This document shows positions 24,701 to 32,561 of a stretch of 64,000 nucleotides of DNA, in pieces. The position numbers were made by a program, and so were the translations under genes. Each line of letters begins with the position of its first letter. Position 1 is the stretch's first letter. This stretch comes from an uncultured Collinsella sp. (GTDB lineage: Bacteria; Actinomycetota; Coriobacteriia; Coriobacteriales; Coriobacteriaceae), in assembly GCA_900765115.1 (NCBI GenBank), contig CAAFQK010000082.1:9190-73189 (forward strand), in the 5' to 3' direction. The notes under the pieces are model-generated. The model ran no database searches. It worked only from the letters and a program-made list of their open reading frames with translations, and was not told the origin of the DNA.

Positions 24701-25864
24701 CTAATACGGGCCCGCCTCGCGAATAGCCTCGACAGCCAAAGCGATTTGGTCGGGCGGCAAGACCAGCGCCATGCGCACGTGTCCCTCGCCCGAGGGACCA
24801 AAACTCGCACCCGGCGTCACCACAACGCCGGCCTTCTCCATGAGCTCCTCGCAAAACGCCATGGAATCGGTGCGGCCACCGGGAAGCTTGGCCCACACAA
24901 ACATAGAGCCATGCGCGTTGGGGCGCTCCCAGCCCAGGCCCTCAAGACCGTCGCACAGGGCATCGCGGCGCTCCTGGTACTTCAGACGCTGCGCCTCGAC
25001 CTCATCGCGCGGACCGTTCAGGCAGGCGATGGCGGCCTTCTGGATCGGGAAGAACATACCGAAGTCGATCTGGCCGCGCAGCTTGGCAAAGGCCGAGACC
25101 ACGTCCTCGCGACCGACCAAAAAGCCAATGCGGGCACCGGTGACGTTAAACGACTTGGAAAGCGAGAAGAACTCCACGCCCACCTCGAGCGCACCGGGAT
25201 ACTGCAAGAAGCTGCCACCCGGCTCGCCGTCGAACACGATGTCGGAGTACGCGTTGTCATGGACGATGAGCAGGTCGTGCTCGCGGGCGAAAGCGATGAT
25301 CTCCTCGTAGATCTCGGGCGTGCCCACCGAGCCCACCGGGTTCGCGGGCAGCGACACGATCATGTACTTGGCACGATCGGCCACCTCGGGATCGATGCCC
25401 GCCACATAGGGCAGGTAATTGTGCTCGGCAACCAGCGGATAGTACTCGAGCTTGGCATCGGCGATCTTGGCACCCGCTTCAAAGACCGGATAGCACGGAT
25501 CGGGCACCAGGATGGTATCGCCCGGATCGAGCAGAGCCAGGCCCAAATGGCCAACGCCCTCCTGCGTGCCGTTGCACGACTGCACCATGGACGGCGTAAT
25601 GCCCGAAACGCCAAAGCGACGCTCATAGTAATCGCACACGGCCTGCTTGAGTTCGGGCAGGTCGCGCAGGGCGTACTTCCACATCTCGGGATCCTGGGCG
25701 GCTTGTGTGAGCGCATCGACCACGTGGCCGTACGGCTTAAAGTCGGGCGTGCCCACGCTCATGTTGTAAATGGTCTTGCCCTGAGCCTTCAGCGCGAGAA
25801 GCTTGTTGTTGAGCGAGGCGAAGACCTCCGCGCCAAAGCGATCGAGACGCTGCGATGCCTGCAT
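24701..25864 (-). CDS. Class I aminotransferase, candidate for DAP synthesis
   Basis: I start at MQASQRLDRFGAEVFASLNNK (ATG 25864, GAAAGGTGG upstream), giving 387 residues. Fold-type I motifs are clear: SVGTPDFKPYGHVVDAL, SCNGTQEGVGHLGLALLDPGD, VSLPANPVGSVGTPEIYEE, VHDNAYSDIVFDG and the PLP lysine in FFSLSKSFNVTGARIGF. The group includes N-acetyl-LL-2,6-diaminopimelate aminotransferases and general aspartate-type enzymes. Given DapH and a deacetylase 5-10 kb away and no other aminotransferase in the window, a DAP role is possible, but this is inference. A terminator separates it from nadE upstream. Confidence 0.75.
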   Translation of the reverse strand: MQASQRLDRFGAEVFASLNNKLLALKAQGKTIYNMSVGTPDFKPYGHVVDALTQAAQDPEMWKYALRDLPELKQAVCDYYERRFGVSGITPSMVQSCNGTQEGVGHLGLALLDPGDTILVPDPCYPVFEAGAKIADAKLEYYPLVAEHNYLPYVAGIDPEVADRAKYMIVSLPANPVGSVGTPEIYEEIIAFAREHDLLIVHDNAYSDIVFDGEPGGSFLQYPGALEVGVEFFSLSKSFNVTGARIGFLVGREDVVSAFAKLRGQIDFGMFFPIQKAAIACLNGPRDEVEAQRLKYQERRDALCDGLEGLGWERPNAHGSMFVWAKLPGGRTDSMAFCEELMEKAGVVVTPGASFGPSGEGHVRMALVLPPDQIALAVEAIREAGPY

Positions 25865-25882
25865 GGTGCCACCTTTCGATAT

Positions 25883-25914
25883 AAAAAACGCGGCGCTCCG
25901 ACAAGAGCGCCGCG
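25883..25914 (-). terminator. Intrinsic terminator after nadE
   Basis: On the minus strand CGCGGCGCTC, 6-base loop, GAGCGCCGCG, then TTTTTTAT. Because it ends only 18 bp before the aminotransferase ATG it may also attenuate read-through into that gene. Confidence 0.82.
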
Positions 25915-25982
25915 CGATACGGGCCATCAGATTGCAAAAGTGTAACGCTTGCAACCCCCGTATTGGTTCAATTTAGCCAACC

Positions 25983-27983
25983 TTAGTCAACTGGATTGAG
26001 CGCGTCGATCTGCGCAAGCCACAGACGTGAGCTGGCGTCACTCGGCATACGCCAATCGCCGCGCGGGCTGAGCGTCACCGAGCCCACCTTGGGACCATCG
26101 GGCAGGCAGCTGCGCTTAAACTGCTGGGCAAAGAAGCGACGATAGAACGTACGCAACCACGTGTGGACGGTCTTGGCGTCGTAGACGCCCTCGAAGCTCT
26201 TGAGCGCCATGCGGTAGATTTTGCCCGGCTCAAAGCCAAAACGCAGCAGGTAGTAGAGGAAGTAGTCGTGCAGCTCGTACGGGCCCACCAAATCCTCGGT
26301 CTTCTGTGCGATCTCGCCATCGCCCGTGGGCGGCAGAAGCTCGGGGGACACCGGCGTGTCGAGGATATCGAGCAAAACCTCGGCAATGCGCCCGCCAAAG
26401 ACATCGGCCGCATAGCGCACCAGATGGCGCACAAGCGTCTTGGGCACGCTCGCGTTGACGGCGTACATGCTCATGTGGTCGCCGTTGTACGTAGCCCAGC
26501 CGAGCGCCAGCTCCGACAGGTCGCCCGTGCCGATGACAAAACCGCCAGCCTGGTTGGCCAAGTCCATCAAAATCTGCGTGCGCTCGCGGGCCTGGCTGTT
26601 CTCGTAGGTCACGTCCTGAACTGCCGGGTCGTGCTCAATGTCCTTGAAGTGCTGCTCCACAGCCGCGTGGATCGAAACCTCGCGGAAGCTCACACCCAGG
26701 TCGCGGGCAAGCGACTCGGCATTGGACTTGGTGCGATGCGTCGTGCCAAAGCCAGGCATGGACACGGCTGTGATACCGGTGCGCGGCAGCCCCAGCGCAT
26801 CGAAGGCACGCACGGTCACAAGCAGTGCCAGCGTGGAGTCCAAGCCACCCGAAAGGCCGATGACCGCAGCCTTGGTACCTGTGTGGGCAAGGCGGATCTT
26901 GAGGCCCGCAGTCTGCAGATTGAGGATGGTCTCGCAACGCTCGGCCAGGTCGCCATGGTCGGCCGGCACAAAGGGCGCGCGGGGGAAGACGCGGTCGATG
27001 TCGAACGCATCGCGCAGGACAGGCTCTTCGGCCAGCACGCCCTCAAACGAAAACTCAACGGTCGTGGCCTCCGGCGCATCGTCCGCGCGCGTCCACGTCG
27101 TCGAGCGACGGCGCTCGGCAACCAGGCGGTCAAGATCGACATCGGCCACCGCCATATCGCAGGTGAGGAGCTTCGTGGCGGCGAGCTTAGATCCGTTTTC
27201 ATAGACGAGGTTCTCGCCCGCAAAGACCATATCGGTCGTGGACTCGCCCTCACTCGCGTCCGCATAGGCATAGGCGCAGTACAGGCGCGCGCTCTGGTTG
27301 GATATGAGGCTGCGTCGGTAATCTGCCTTACCGATGATCTCGTCGGAAGCGGAGGGGTTGAGAATCACCGTGGCACCGGCAAGCGCCATCTCGGTCGAAG
27401 GAGGTGCCGGCACCCACAGGTCCTCGCAGACCTCAATACCGAGCACCAAATCCTCGGCGTCCTCATCGCAGCAGCGGTAGACAAGCCCCGAACCCAGCGG
27501 GACCGGACCCTGACCGGCAAATTCAACCCACACGGGATCCGCAGGCGCCGGAGCAAACCAACGGCGCTCATAGAACTCGCCATAGTTGGGCAAATACTTC
27601 TTGGCCGTGAGACCCAAAAGCTCGCCCGCGCAGCACACGGCGGCGCAGTTGTAGATGTTTTCTGCCACCGCAACGGGCAAGCCAACGGTAAAGACAATCG
27701 GCAGCTCACGAGTCTCATCGAGGATATGCACCAGAGCAGCCTCGCAGGCATGCAGCAGCGTGCGGTTATGGAACAGATCGGCCGCGGTATAGCCGCACAA
27801 GTTGAGCTCGGGCAGCACCAGAGCACGGACGCCGCGCTCGGCAGCCTCGCGAACAGCCGCCAGCGCAACCTCGGCATTGCCCTCGACATCGGCCACGCGA
27901 ATCTGCGGCGACGCCGCCGCCACACGCAAAAAGCCATCGTTCTTATTAGCCGAAACGCAGCATTGCCTTGTTGATCTGGACAC
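25983..27983 (-). CDS. nadE: Glutamine-dependent NAD+ synthetase
   Basis: The 666-residue two-domain protein starts at GTG 27983. The N-terminal CN-hydrolase (glutaminase) domain carries Glu in LVLPELNLCGY, Lys in AKKYLPNYGEFYERRWF and Cys in GIEVCEDLWVP. The C-terminal synthetase has the ATP loop VIGLSGGLDSTLALL, then MPGFGTTHRTKSNAESLA, VIGTGDLSELALGWATYNGDHMS and LPPTGDGEIAQKTEDLVGPYELHDYFLYY. It converts deamido-NAD+ to NAD+ with glutamine as the ammonia source. A later start is possible as residues 1-18 are poorly conserved in type. Confidence 0.95.
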   Translation of the reverse strand: MSRSTRQCCVSANKNDGFLRVAAASPQIRVADVEGNAEVALAAVREAAERGVRALVLPELNLCGYTAADLFHNRTLLHACEAALVHILDETRELPIVFTVGLPVAVAENIYNCAAVCCAGELLGLTAKKYLPNYGEFYERRWFAPAPADPVWVEFAGQGPVPLGSGLVYRCCDEDAEDLVLGIEVCEDLWVPAPPSTEMALAGATVILNPSASDEIIGKADYRRSLISNQSARLYCAYAYADASEGESTTDMVFAGENLVYENGSKLAATKLLTCDMAVADVDLDRLVAERRRSTTWTRADDAPEATTVEFSFEGVLAEEPVLRDAFDIDRVFPRAPFVPADHGDLAERCETILNLQTAGLKIRLAHTGTKAAVIGLSGGLDSTLALLVTVRAFDALGLPRTGITAVSMPGFGTTHRTKSNAESLARDLGVSFREVSIHAAVEQHFKDIEHDPAVQDVTYENSQARERTQILMDLANQAGGFVIGTGDLSELALGWATYNGDHMSMYAVNASVPKTLVRHLVRYAADVFGGRIAEVLLDILDTPVSPELLPPTGDGEIAQKTEDLVGPYELHDYFLYYLLRFGFEPGKIYRMALKSFEGVYDAKTVHTWLRTFYRRFFAQQFKRSCLPDGPKVGSVTLSPRGDWRMPSDASSRLWLAQIDALNPVD

Positions 27984-28116
27984 TGGAGGCCCCTTCTACC
28001 CTGAGATTCAGTCTAACGGACGTTCACATATCTCTAACTAGCCAAAGCAACCTCCCAGTTTACTGAGAGGCCAACCTGTGCTAAGAGCATGTAGTTCAAA
28101 AATATCTTTAATTAAA

Positions 28117-28147
28117 AAAGGAGAAATCGATAATCGACTTCTCCTTT
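28117..28147 (-). terminator. Terminator of the putative RiPP operon
   Basis: On the minus strand AAAGGAGAAgTCGAT pairs with ATCGAtTTCTCCTTT, then TTTAATT. It lies 24 bp past the stop of the 36-residue peptide gene. Confidence 0.82.
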
Positions 28148-28171
28148 AAGCGAGGCGAGTAAATTCCGAAA

Positions 28172-28282
28172 CTAATGGCAGAATTTATCCATGTAGTCCT
28201 CAAAGTCGAACACTTCTACCACGACGCCCTCTTCCTGAAACTCTTTCAGCTGCTCCAAGAGATCTTTGTTAATAACGTCCAT
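28172..28282 (-). CDS. 36-residue acidic peptide, putative RiPP precursor
   Basis: A 37-codon gene starts at ATG 28282, 13 bp after the radical SAM stop, with a perfect AGGAGG at 28290-28295 at good spacing. The product starts MDVINKDLLEQLKEF (amphipathic, leader-like), passes EEGVVVEV and ends FDFEDYMDKFCH, with one Cys at position 35. It is very acidic (11 Asp/Glu, 3 Lys) and aromatic at its C-terminal end. Size, strong ribosome site, position next to a B12-type radical SAM enzyme and an exporter, and its own terminator all fit a RiPP precursor. I know of no matching named family. It could also be a small regulatory subunit. Confidence 0.7.
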   Translation of the reverse strand: MDVINKDLLEQLKEFQEEGVVVEVFDFEDYMDKFCH

Positions 28283-28295
28283 GCAGAAACCTCCT

Positions 28296-30617
28296 CTATC
28301 TAATCAATTGTAGTATATCTGCTTTCATGCAATTATCAACCAACTTGTTTAATTGCTCCTCGCTTGCCGATAGTCCCTCTTTTTTCAAAATGTCGCGCAC
28401 CTCGTTCTTAGTAATCGGCTTTTCAAACAACGAAAGCAAAGCGAACGAAAAATCATTAACCGCACACATTCTATGGGTGGCACAACTCAGCAGTACTCTT
28501 AACCCCTCTTTTGAGCGTCCGACTTCTTTCACAAACGAACTTTTAACCAATTGAAAACCATTATCGTGCATTACATAATCGGCATCGATATTTGTATTCA
28601 GCAATCCATAATGCAACAGTTCTTCTATCGCCCTTGTCAGCTCGAGATCGCCCTGATCAAGGATAAGAGAAATGCTACAATCGGCCTCCAATAAACGGGC
28701 CAACTTAAGGTATACCAACTGGGAAACAGCATAGACATGATGGTATTCAGAATTATAGAAGTAGGCAAATGGCTCAACGAGCACGACAGAGGTCTTGGAA
28801 TCCAGCCAGATTCGATCAGCTGGATTTAGACTAGTCAGCCGTCGCTTTACTTTGGTCAAATGTCCCTTATACCTGACAGCGTGAATAGAATCTAGGATCC
28901 AGGTCACCTCTGAAATATGAAGCCGCTGGGGCAAGTCAATTGTGTCGCTACCGTTTATGACTTCTTGCATATAAAAATCAATATGATGCTCATCAGATAA
29001 GGATTTTGCTTCATTTAAAGTTAAACCAGTGCCTGAAACATAATCCACTTCGAGGCGCAAATCCTCATATTGGGACTTCGGCATTACAGAGACACCATAC
29101 TTATCGGGATGATTCCAAACATCCGACCCCATAACGAGACCAAAATTCGTAAATCCTCTCGTGGAATATGGAACACCACATACCTGTTTTGAATAATTCA
29201 AAACATTCTCTGTATAAGCTAAGGTGTTCAGAGCCTCTTCTTTAGTTTCGGTCGGAAAGCCAATCATAAAGAATAGATGAACAGGAATACCCGCATTGAG
29301 ACAATCATGGATATTGCGATCAATCCAATCAACTCTCGTGTTCTTCTTCATTAGATCAAGAACTCTTTGGTTGTATGACTCGAGGCCAAACTGAATCTGC
29401 CTACATCCACTTTGGTATATCTTGTTGAAAACGTCTGTACTTAGGGTTGGAGAGAACCTCGTTTCTCCATGCCAGAAAAACGTTTTTCCCGATGCGTTTA
29501 TTTCATCCGCGAGTTGCTCCATTCTTTTGCCTTCGAATGTTTCATCCACAAAAGAGAAAACTCTCGTGCCGTATTTTTCATTTAACCGACACATTATTTC
29601 AAATACTCTCGATATAGGCATCTTTCGGTAACAACCACCGGTAGCACCGGGAATGGTGCAGAAGGCGCAATGATTAAAACACTGCCTAGAGGAATAAACC
29701 GGCAATATTAACTCAGGCATGAAGTATTTAGAAAGGGCGAAGCCATCGAAATCGGGAACTGTATCGTTGATAAATGTCTGCTCAATCCGATGGTTTTTAT
29801 ATATCTTTCCACCTTTAGCATGGCAAAGGTTTGGAACACAGTCGAGATTGTCATCACCAGAGTCAAGAGCCTCAAGAAGACGTGCAAGCGGCTCTTCGCC
29901 GTCATACATCATTATCGAATCAATGTATTCAAAAAAGGGATGCCATTCTTTCATGCAGTCATCTGCTAAACGAGTAATGTAATTGCCGCCCAATGAGACG
30001 TGTTTAACAGATGGACATTCTTCTTTAATCAGTTTCGCTAACGTAACTGCAGAAATCAATTGGAAACAGCCGCTCACCGAAATCCCAATAAACTCGATTT
30101 TTTCCCTCTGAATACGCTTAAGAAAGGCAATTTCATAGAAGGAAATAAACGGATTATGCAAGGTATCCGCAAGCGATTTCATTATTTCTGGTGTCGAATA
30201 ATAATCATAGGGCAGATCTATGGAGTTGAACGTGTATTTAACTCCATATGAGACGTGATTTATGATATAGAGTGCATTTCTAAAAATGTTTTCAGCATAT
30301 TGTCTTTCTTTTAGATTAAAGTATCTCTTCGATCTGAAAATATCTTTTGCCTCGTCAACATTAAGTGCTGACTTTTGTATCAACTCGATTGTTAATTGAA
30401 CATTCGAACTAAACGAATCCTTTGATTCCCGATACCTTTTACAGCACTCTTCGACATGTCTATAAGATAGGAGGTCATCGTAAAATTCCACGTTTAAGTC
30501 AACGATGTCAACTTTATATTGTTCAACCTCTTGAAGATATGACTTCAAAACAGGCAAGGCAAGATACGGCCCCACTGGACTCCATCCTGGGGGAAATACT
30601 AAAAGCGTTTTAGGCAT
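28296..30617 (-). CDS. B12-binding-type radical SAM enzyme with winged-helix tail
   Basis: The 773-residue protein begins MPKTLLVFPPGWSPVGPYLALPVL, as BchE-like enzymes do. A Rossmann-like cobalamin-binding region is suggested by IEFIGISVSGCFQLISAVTLAKLI and HVSLGGNYITRLADD (residues 174-220). The radical SAM cluster motif is CFNHCAFC (C313, C317, C320), followed by FSFVDETFEGKRMEQL, QIQFGLESYNQRVLDLM and VHLFFMIGFPTETKEEAL. About residues 628-676 and 720-770 look like two small winged-helix units of PqqD/RRE type, which in RiPP enzymes bind leader peptides. The gene is clearly richer in A+T than flanking genes. Its job is probably peptide modification; the reaction is unknown. Confidence 0.85.
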   Translation of the reverse strand: MPKTLLVFPPGWSPVGPYLALPVLKSYLQEVEQYKVDIVDLNVEFYDDLLSYRHVEECCKRYRESKDSFSSNVQLTIELIQKSALNVDEAKDIFRSKRYFNLKERQYAENIFRNALYIINHVSYGVKYTFNSIDLPYDYYSTPEIMKSLADTLHNPFISFYEIAFLKRIQREKIEFIGISVSGCFQLISAVTLAKLIKEECPSVKHVSLGGNYITRLADDCMKEWHPFFEYIDSIMMYDGEEPLARLLEALDSGDDNLDCVPNLCHAKGGKIYKNHRIEQTFINDTVPDFDGFALSKYFMPELILPVYSSRQCFNHCAFCTIPGATGGCYRKMPISRVFEIMCRLNEKYGTRVFSFVDETFEGKRMEQLADEINASGKTFFWHGETRFSPTLSTDVFNKIYQSGCRQIQFGLESYNQRVLDLMKKNTRVDWIDRNIHDCLNAGIPVHLFFMIGFPTETKEEALNTLAYTENVLNYSKQVCGVPYSTRGFTNFGLVMGSDVWNHPDKYGVSVMPKSQYEDLRLEVDYVSGTGLTLNEAKSLSDEHHIDFYMQEVINGSDTIDLPQRLHISEVTWILDSIHAVRYKGHLTKVKRRLTSLNPADRIWLDSKTSVVLVEPFAYFYNSEYHHVYAVSQLVYLKLARLLEADCSISLILDQGDLELTRAIEELLHYGLLNTNIDADYVMHDNGFQLVKSSFVKEVGRSKEGLRVLLSCATHRMCAVNDFSFALLSLFEKPITKNEVRDILKKEGLSASEEQLNKLVDNCMKADILQLIR

Positions 30618-30624
30618 ATCAACG

Positions 30625-31809
30625 TCACATCTTTCGCAAATAATTCAATTGAAACACAACTACCATCATAATTGAAAATACACCAAGTCCTGTAACGAGA
30701 ATTGAGAACATCGCGATGCTCGTGAACAGCGAAACAAGGAGTGTTGAAATAACAACAGCAACCGATTGCAAAGACTCCCTAATTGAAAACAGGCTTATCG
30801 ATTCAGATTCGTCTCTCGCCAAATCCTGCAGCGATGTTATGAGAAGCACATCTTGAATGGCGTTTCCGGCACCGACGATAAAAAGGAAAATAAACGATAT
30901 CCCAGACGCATAGCGATAGCCAAACGCCAGATACGCACCGAGCGCAAGATACGTCACAAAACAATATGATTTAACGCAATCGGAACCACTAATTAAACGA
31001 CCATATATTGTATTTCCGAACAACAGTCCGATTGTAAGACTACTCTGAAGGAATCCGTATTGTATCGATGACGAGTCAAATTGCAATTGCGCAATAGCTG
31101 GCAAAAGAGAATTCAGAGAGCCGAATGCCACACCACTAGAAATATCGATTAATAGGAAACCAATTGCCAAGTGCTTCGCGCTAAGATCACTAAATGCAGT
31201 CCTGTTTTTTTCATTTTTGCTTATCCCCTCTTTATCATTAACCTCGATAACCGACGGAACATCTCGCAGCAACCAGAACGACGCGGCAAAAGAAAGCGCG
31301 TCTAATGCAAGAACAGCCTCCGCCCCAAATTGAGCGACAACAAAACCGCCGGCAACTGGCCCCAGAACCATCATCAAATTCTGCAGAAACCCAAACGAAT
31401 TATTAATTACGTCGCGATTGATACTATTCGTATTGGCTCTTAACAACGAGTAAAAGCAGGGCATTTCAACCGTTCGGCAAAGCGATACCGCGCACGTAAT
31501 AGCAAACATACTCCATTTACTATCAACAAAAATATAGCAAACGAATAATCCCGCGCGAATTAAGTCTGCCAATCTCATGGCCTGCAGTGTCCCGATACCC
31601 ATCTTCTGAGGCAGCTGCGCGAGCGCAACTGAAAACAGAGAGGGGGCAAATCTGCAGCAGACCATCAAAGCAGTTGCAGAAACATCGTGAGTTACCTCGT
31701 AAATCAGCATTGGCAAAGCAATATTCGCACACCAATTGCCTATTTCGCTTATCCCTCTAGCAATATATAGGACCCGAACCGGACGGCTAGCTCTCAATAC
31801 CGTGAACAT
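30625..31809 (-). CDS. MFS exporter of the putative RiPP operon
   Basis: The 394-residue protein (ATG 31809) has about twelve hydrophobic segments. It opens FTVLRASRPVRVLYIARGISEIGNW and contains FLQNLMMVLGPVAGGFVVAQFGAEAVLALDALSFAASFWLL (in part), a pattern common in DHA3/MefA-type drug exporters. It ends 7 bp before the radical SAM gene and overlaps the DUF2087 gene by 23 bp, so the genes are translationally coupled. Export of the modified peptide, or self-protection, is the likely role. Base composition matches the A+T-rich island. Confidence 0.85.
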   Translation of the reverse strand: MFTVLRASRPVRVLYIARGISEIGNWCANIALPMLIYEVTHDVSATALMVCCRFAPSLFSVALAQLPQKMGIGTLQAMRLADLIRAGLFVCYIFVDSKWSMFAITCAVSLCRTVEMPCFYSLLRANTNSINRDVINNSFGFLQNLMMVLGPVAGGFVVAQFGAEAVLALDALSFAASFWLLRDVPSVIEVNDKEGISKNEKNRTAFSDLSAKHLAIGFLLIDISSGVAFGSLNSLLPAIAQLQFDSSSIQYGFLQSSLTIGLLFGNTIYGRLISGSDCVKSYCFVTYLALGAYLAFGYRYASGISFIFLFIVGAGNAIQDVLLITSLQDLARDESESISLFSIRESLQSVAVVISTLLVSLFTSIAMFSILVTGLGVFSIMMVVVFQLNYLRKM

Positions 31810-32068
31810 CACGATTAACCTCGTATTTCAGGCCTCGCTCATCCCTTAATAGGAATCCATAATCAACCAAGTACCGCCTCAACACGGCATAATCAGGATA
31901 GAGCTGTGACAGCACACGATTAACCTGAAGCTCCGTATAACTTGTATTTAATTCAAAGAAAGAGACGGCCCATAGCAGCATGATTCTTTTATAGCTTTCC
32001 TTTTTTGGAATTGAAACCAGCTCGCCATTCTTGAGAAATCGTTTTTTAAAGTCTATTAGCTCATCCAT
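31787..32068 (-). CDS. DUF2087 small protein, possible regulator
   Basis: The 93-residue protein begins MDELIDFKKRFLKNGELVSIPKKES and has YKRIMLLWAVSFFELNTSYTELQVNRVLSQLYPDYAVLRRYLVDYGFLLRDERG (quoted in parts), the DUF2087 pattern: IPKK, YTE-x-x-VN, DY-x-x-LRRYLVDYG-x-L-x-R. This small helical domain often occurs at the end of MarR/ArsR-type regulators. Here it stands alone as first gene of the operon. It could act as transcription regulator or as a peptide-binding helper. GGAGG lies 7 bases before the ATG. Confidence 0.85.
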   Translation of the reverse strand: MDELIDFKKRFLKNGELVSIPKKESYKRIMLLWAVSFFELNTSYTELQVNRVLSQLYPDYAVLRRYLVDYGFLLRDERGLKYEVNRDVHGIES

Positions 32069-32142
32069 TCACATCCTCCATTTCATACGCATCTAATACT
32101 AAAAATGCATACGCTTTAGGTCATCGCATTCGGCTTCTATAT

Positions 32143-32162
32143 TCGAACTAAACTCGAACTAA
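32143..32162 (-). promoter_or_regulatory. Direct repeat upstream of the RiPP operon
   Basis: TCGAACTAA occurs at 32143-32151 and again at 32154-32162, an 11-base period (one helical turn), overlapping the end of the 79-residue gene and 75 bp ahead of the DUF2087 start. It resembles a tandem activator or repressor site. Confidence 0.4.
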
Positions 32163-32387
32163 TCTAAATGATTTGCTCAAACACTCTTCGAAAGCTCGTT
32201 TTTCACTCTGAGTAAAACGCCCTTCCCAGTCAGTCCACGAACAGGAAGGCAACTCACAGCGAGCGGAGTCGAAGCCCTCTGCCGTCGGTCGTTCAAAATG
32301 CACGACAACCTTTTCGATATCCCCATCTGTAATCAGGTCAGAATGAACGACCTCGGTACCGTCTTCGAATGTCATATACGGGTACAT
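32148..32387 (-). CDS. 79-residue conserved hypothetical protein
   Basis: I place the start at MYPYMTFEDGTEVVHSDL (ATG 32387), with GAGGTGG 9 bases upstream. The rest reads ITDGDIEKVVVHFERPTAEGFDSARCELP and SWTDWEGRFTQSEKRAFEECL. This resembles small proteins of unknown function often found near mobile or toxin-related genes in Firmicutes; I cannot name a role. It ends 80 bp upstream of the RiPP operon on the same strand and may be its first gene or simply flank the island. Confidence 0.65.
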   Translation of the reverse strand: MYPYMTFEDGTEVVHSDLITDGDIEKVVVHFERPTAEGFDSARCELPSCSWTDWEGRFTQSEKRAFEECLSKSFRLVRV

Positions 32388-32561
32388 CACGTAAACCACC
32401 TCGCAATCGTAAATCCAGTTTAGCATCAAGCTATTGCACCAAAGACAGCAAGCCCCCTTGATGAGTTGATGGTATCTGTTAAATGTCACGTACGATTCAC
32501 ATCTGGTGGGTACCCTGATGGCTACACGAAACGAAGCAGATTTACACCGGGAGGACCCCGT

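Noticed and set aside
26163..27974. 603-codon plus-strand frame
   Set aside because: Antisense shadow of nadE.
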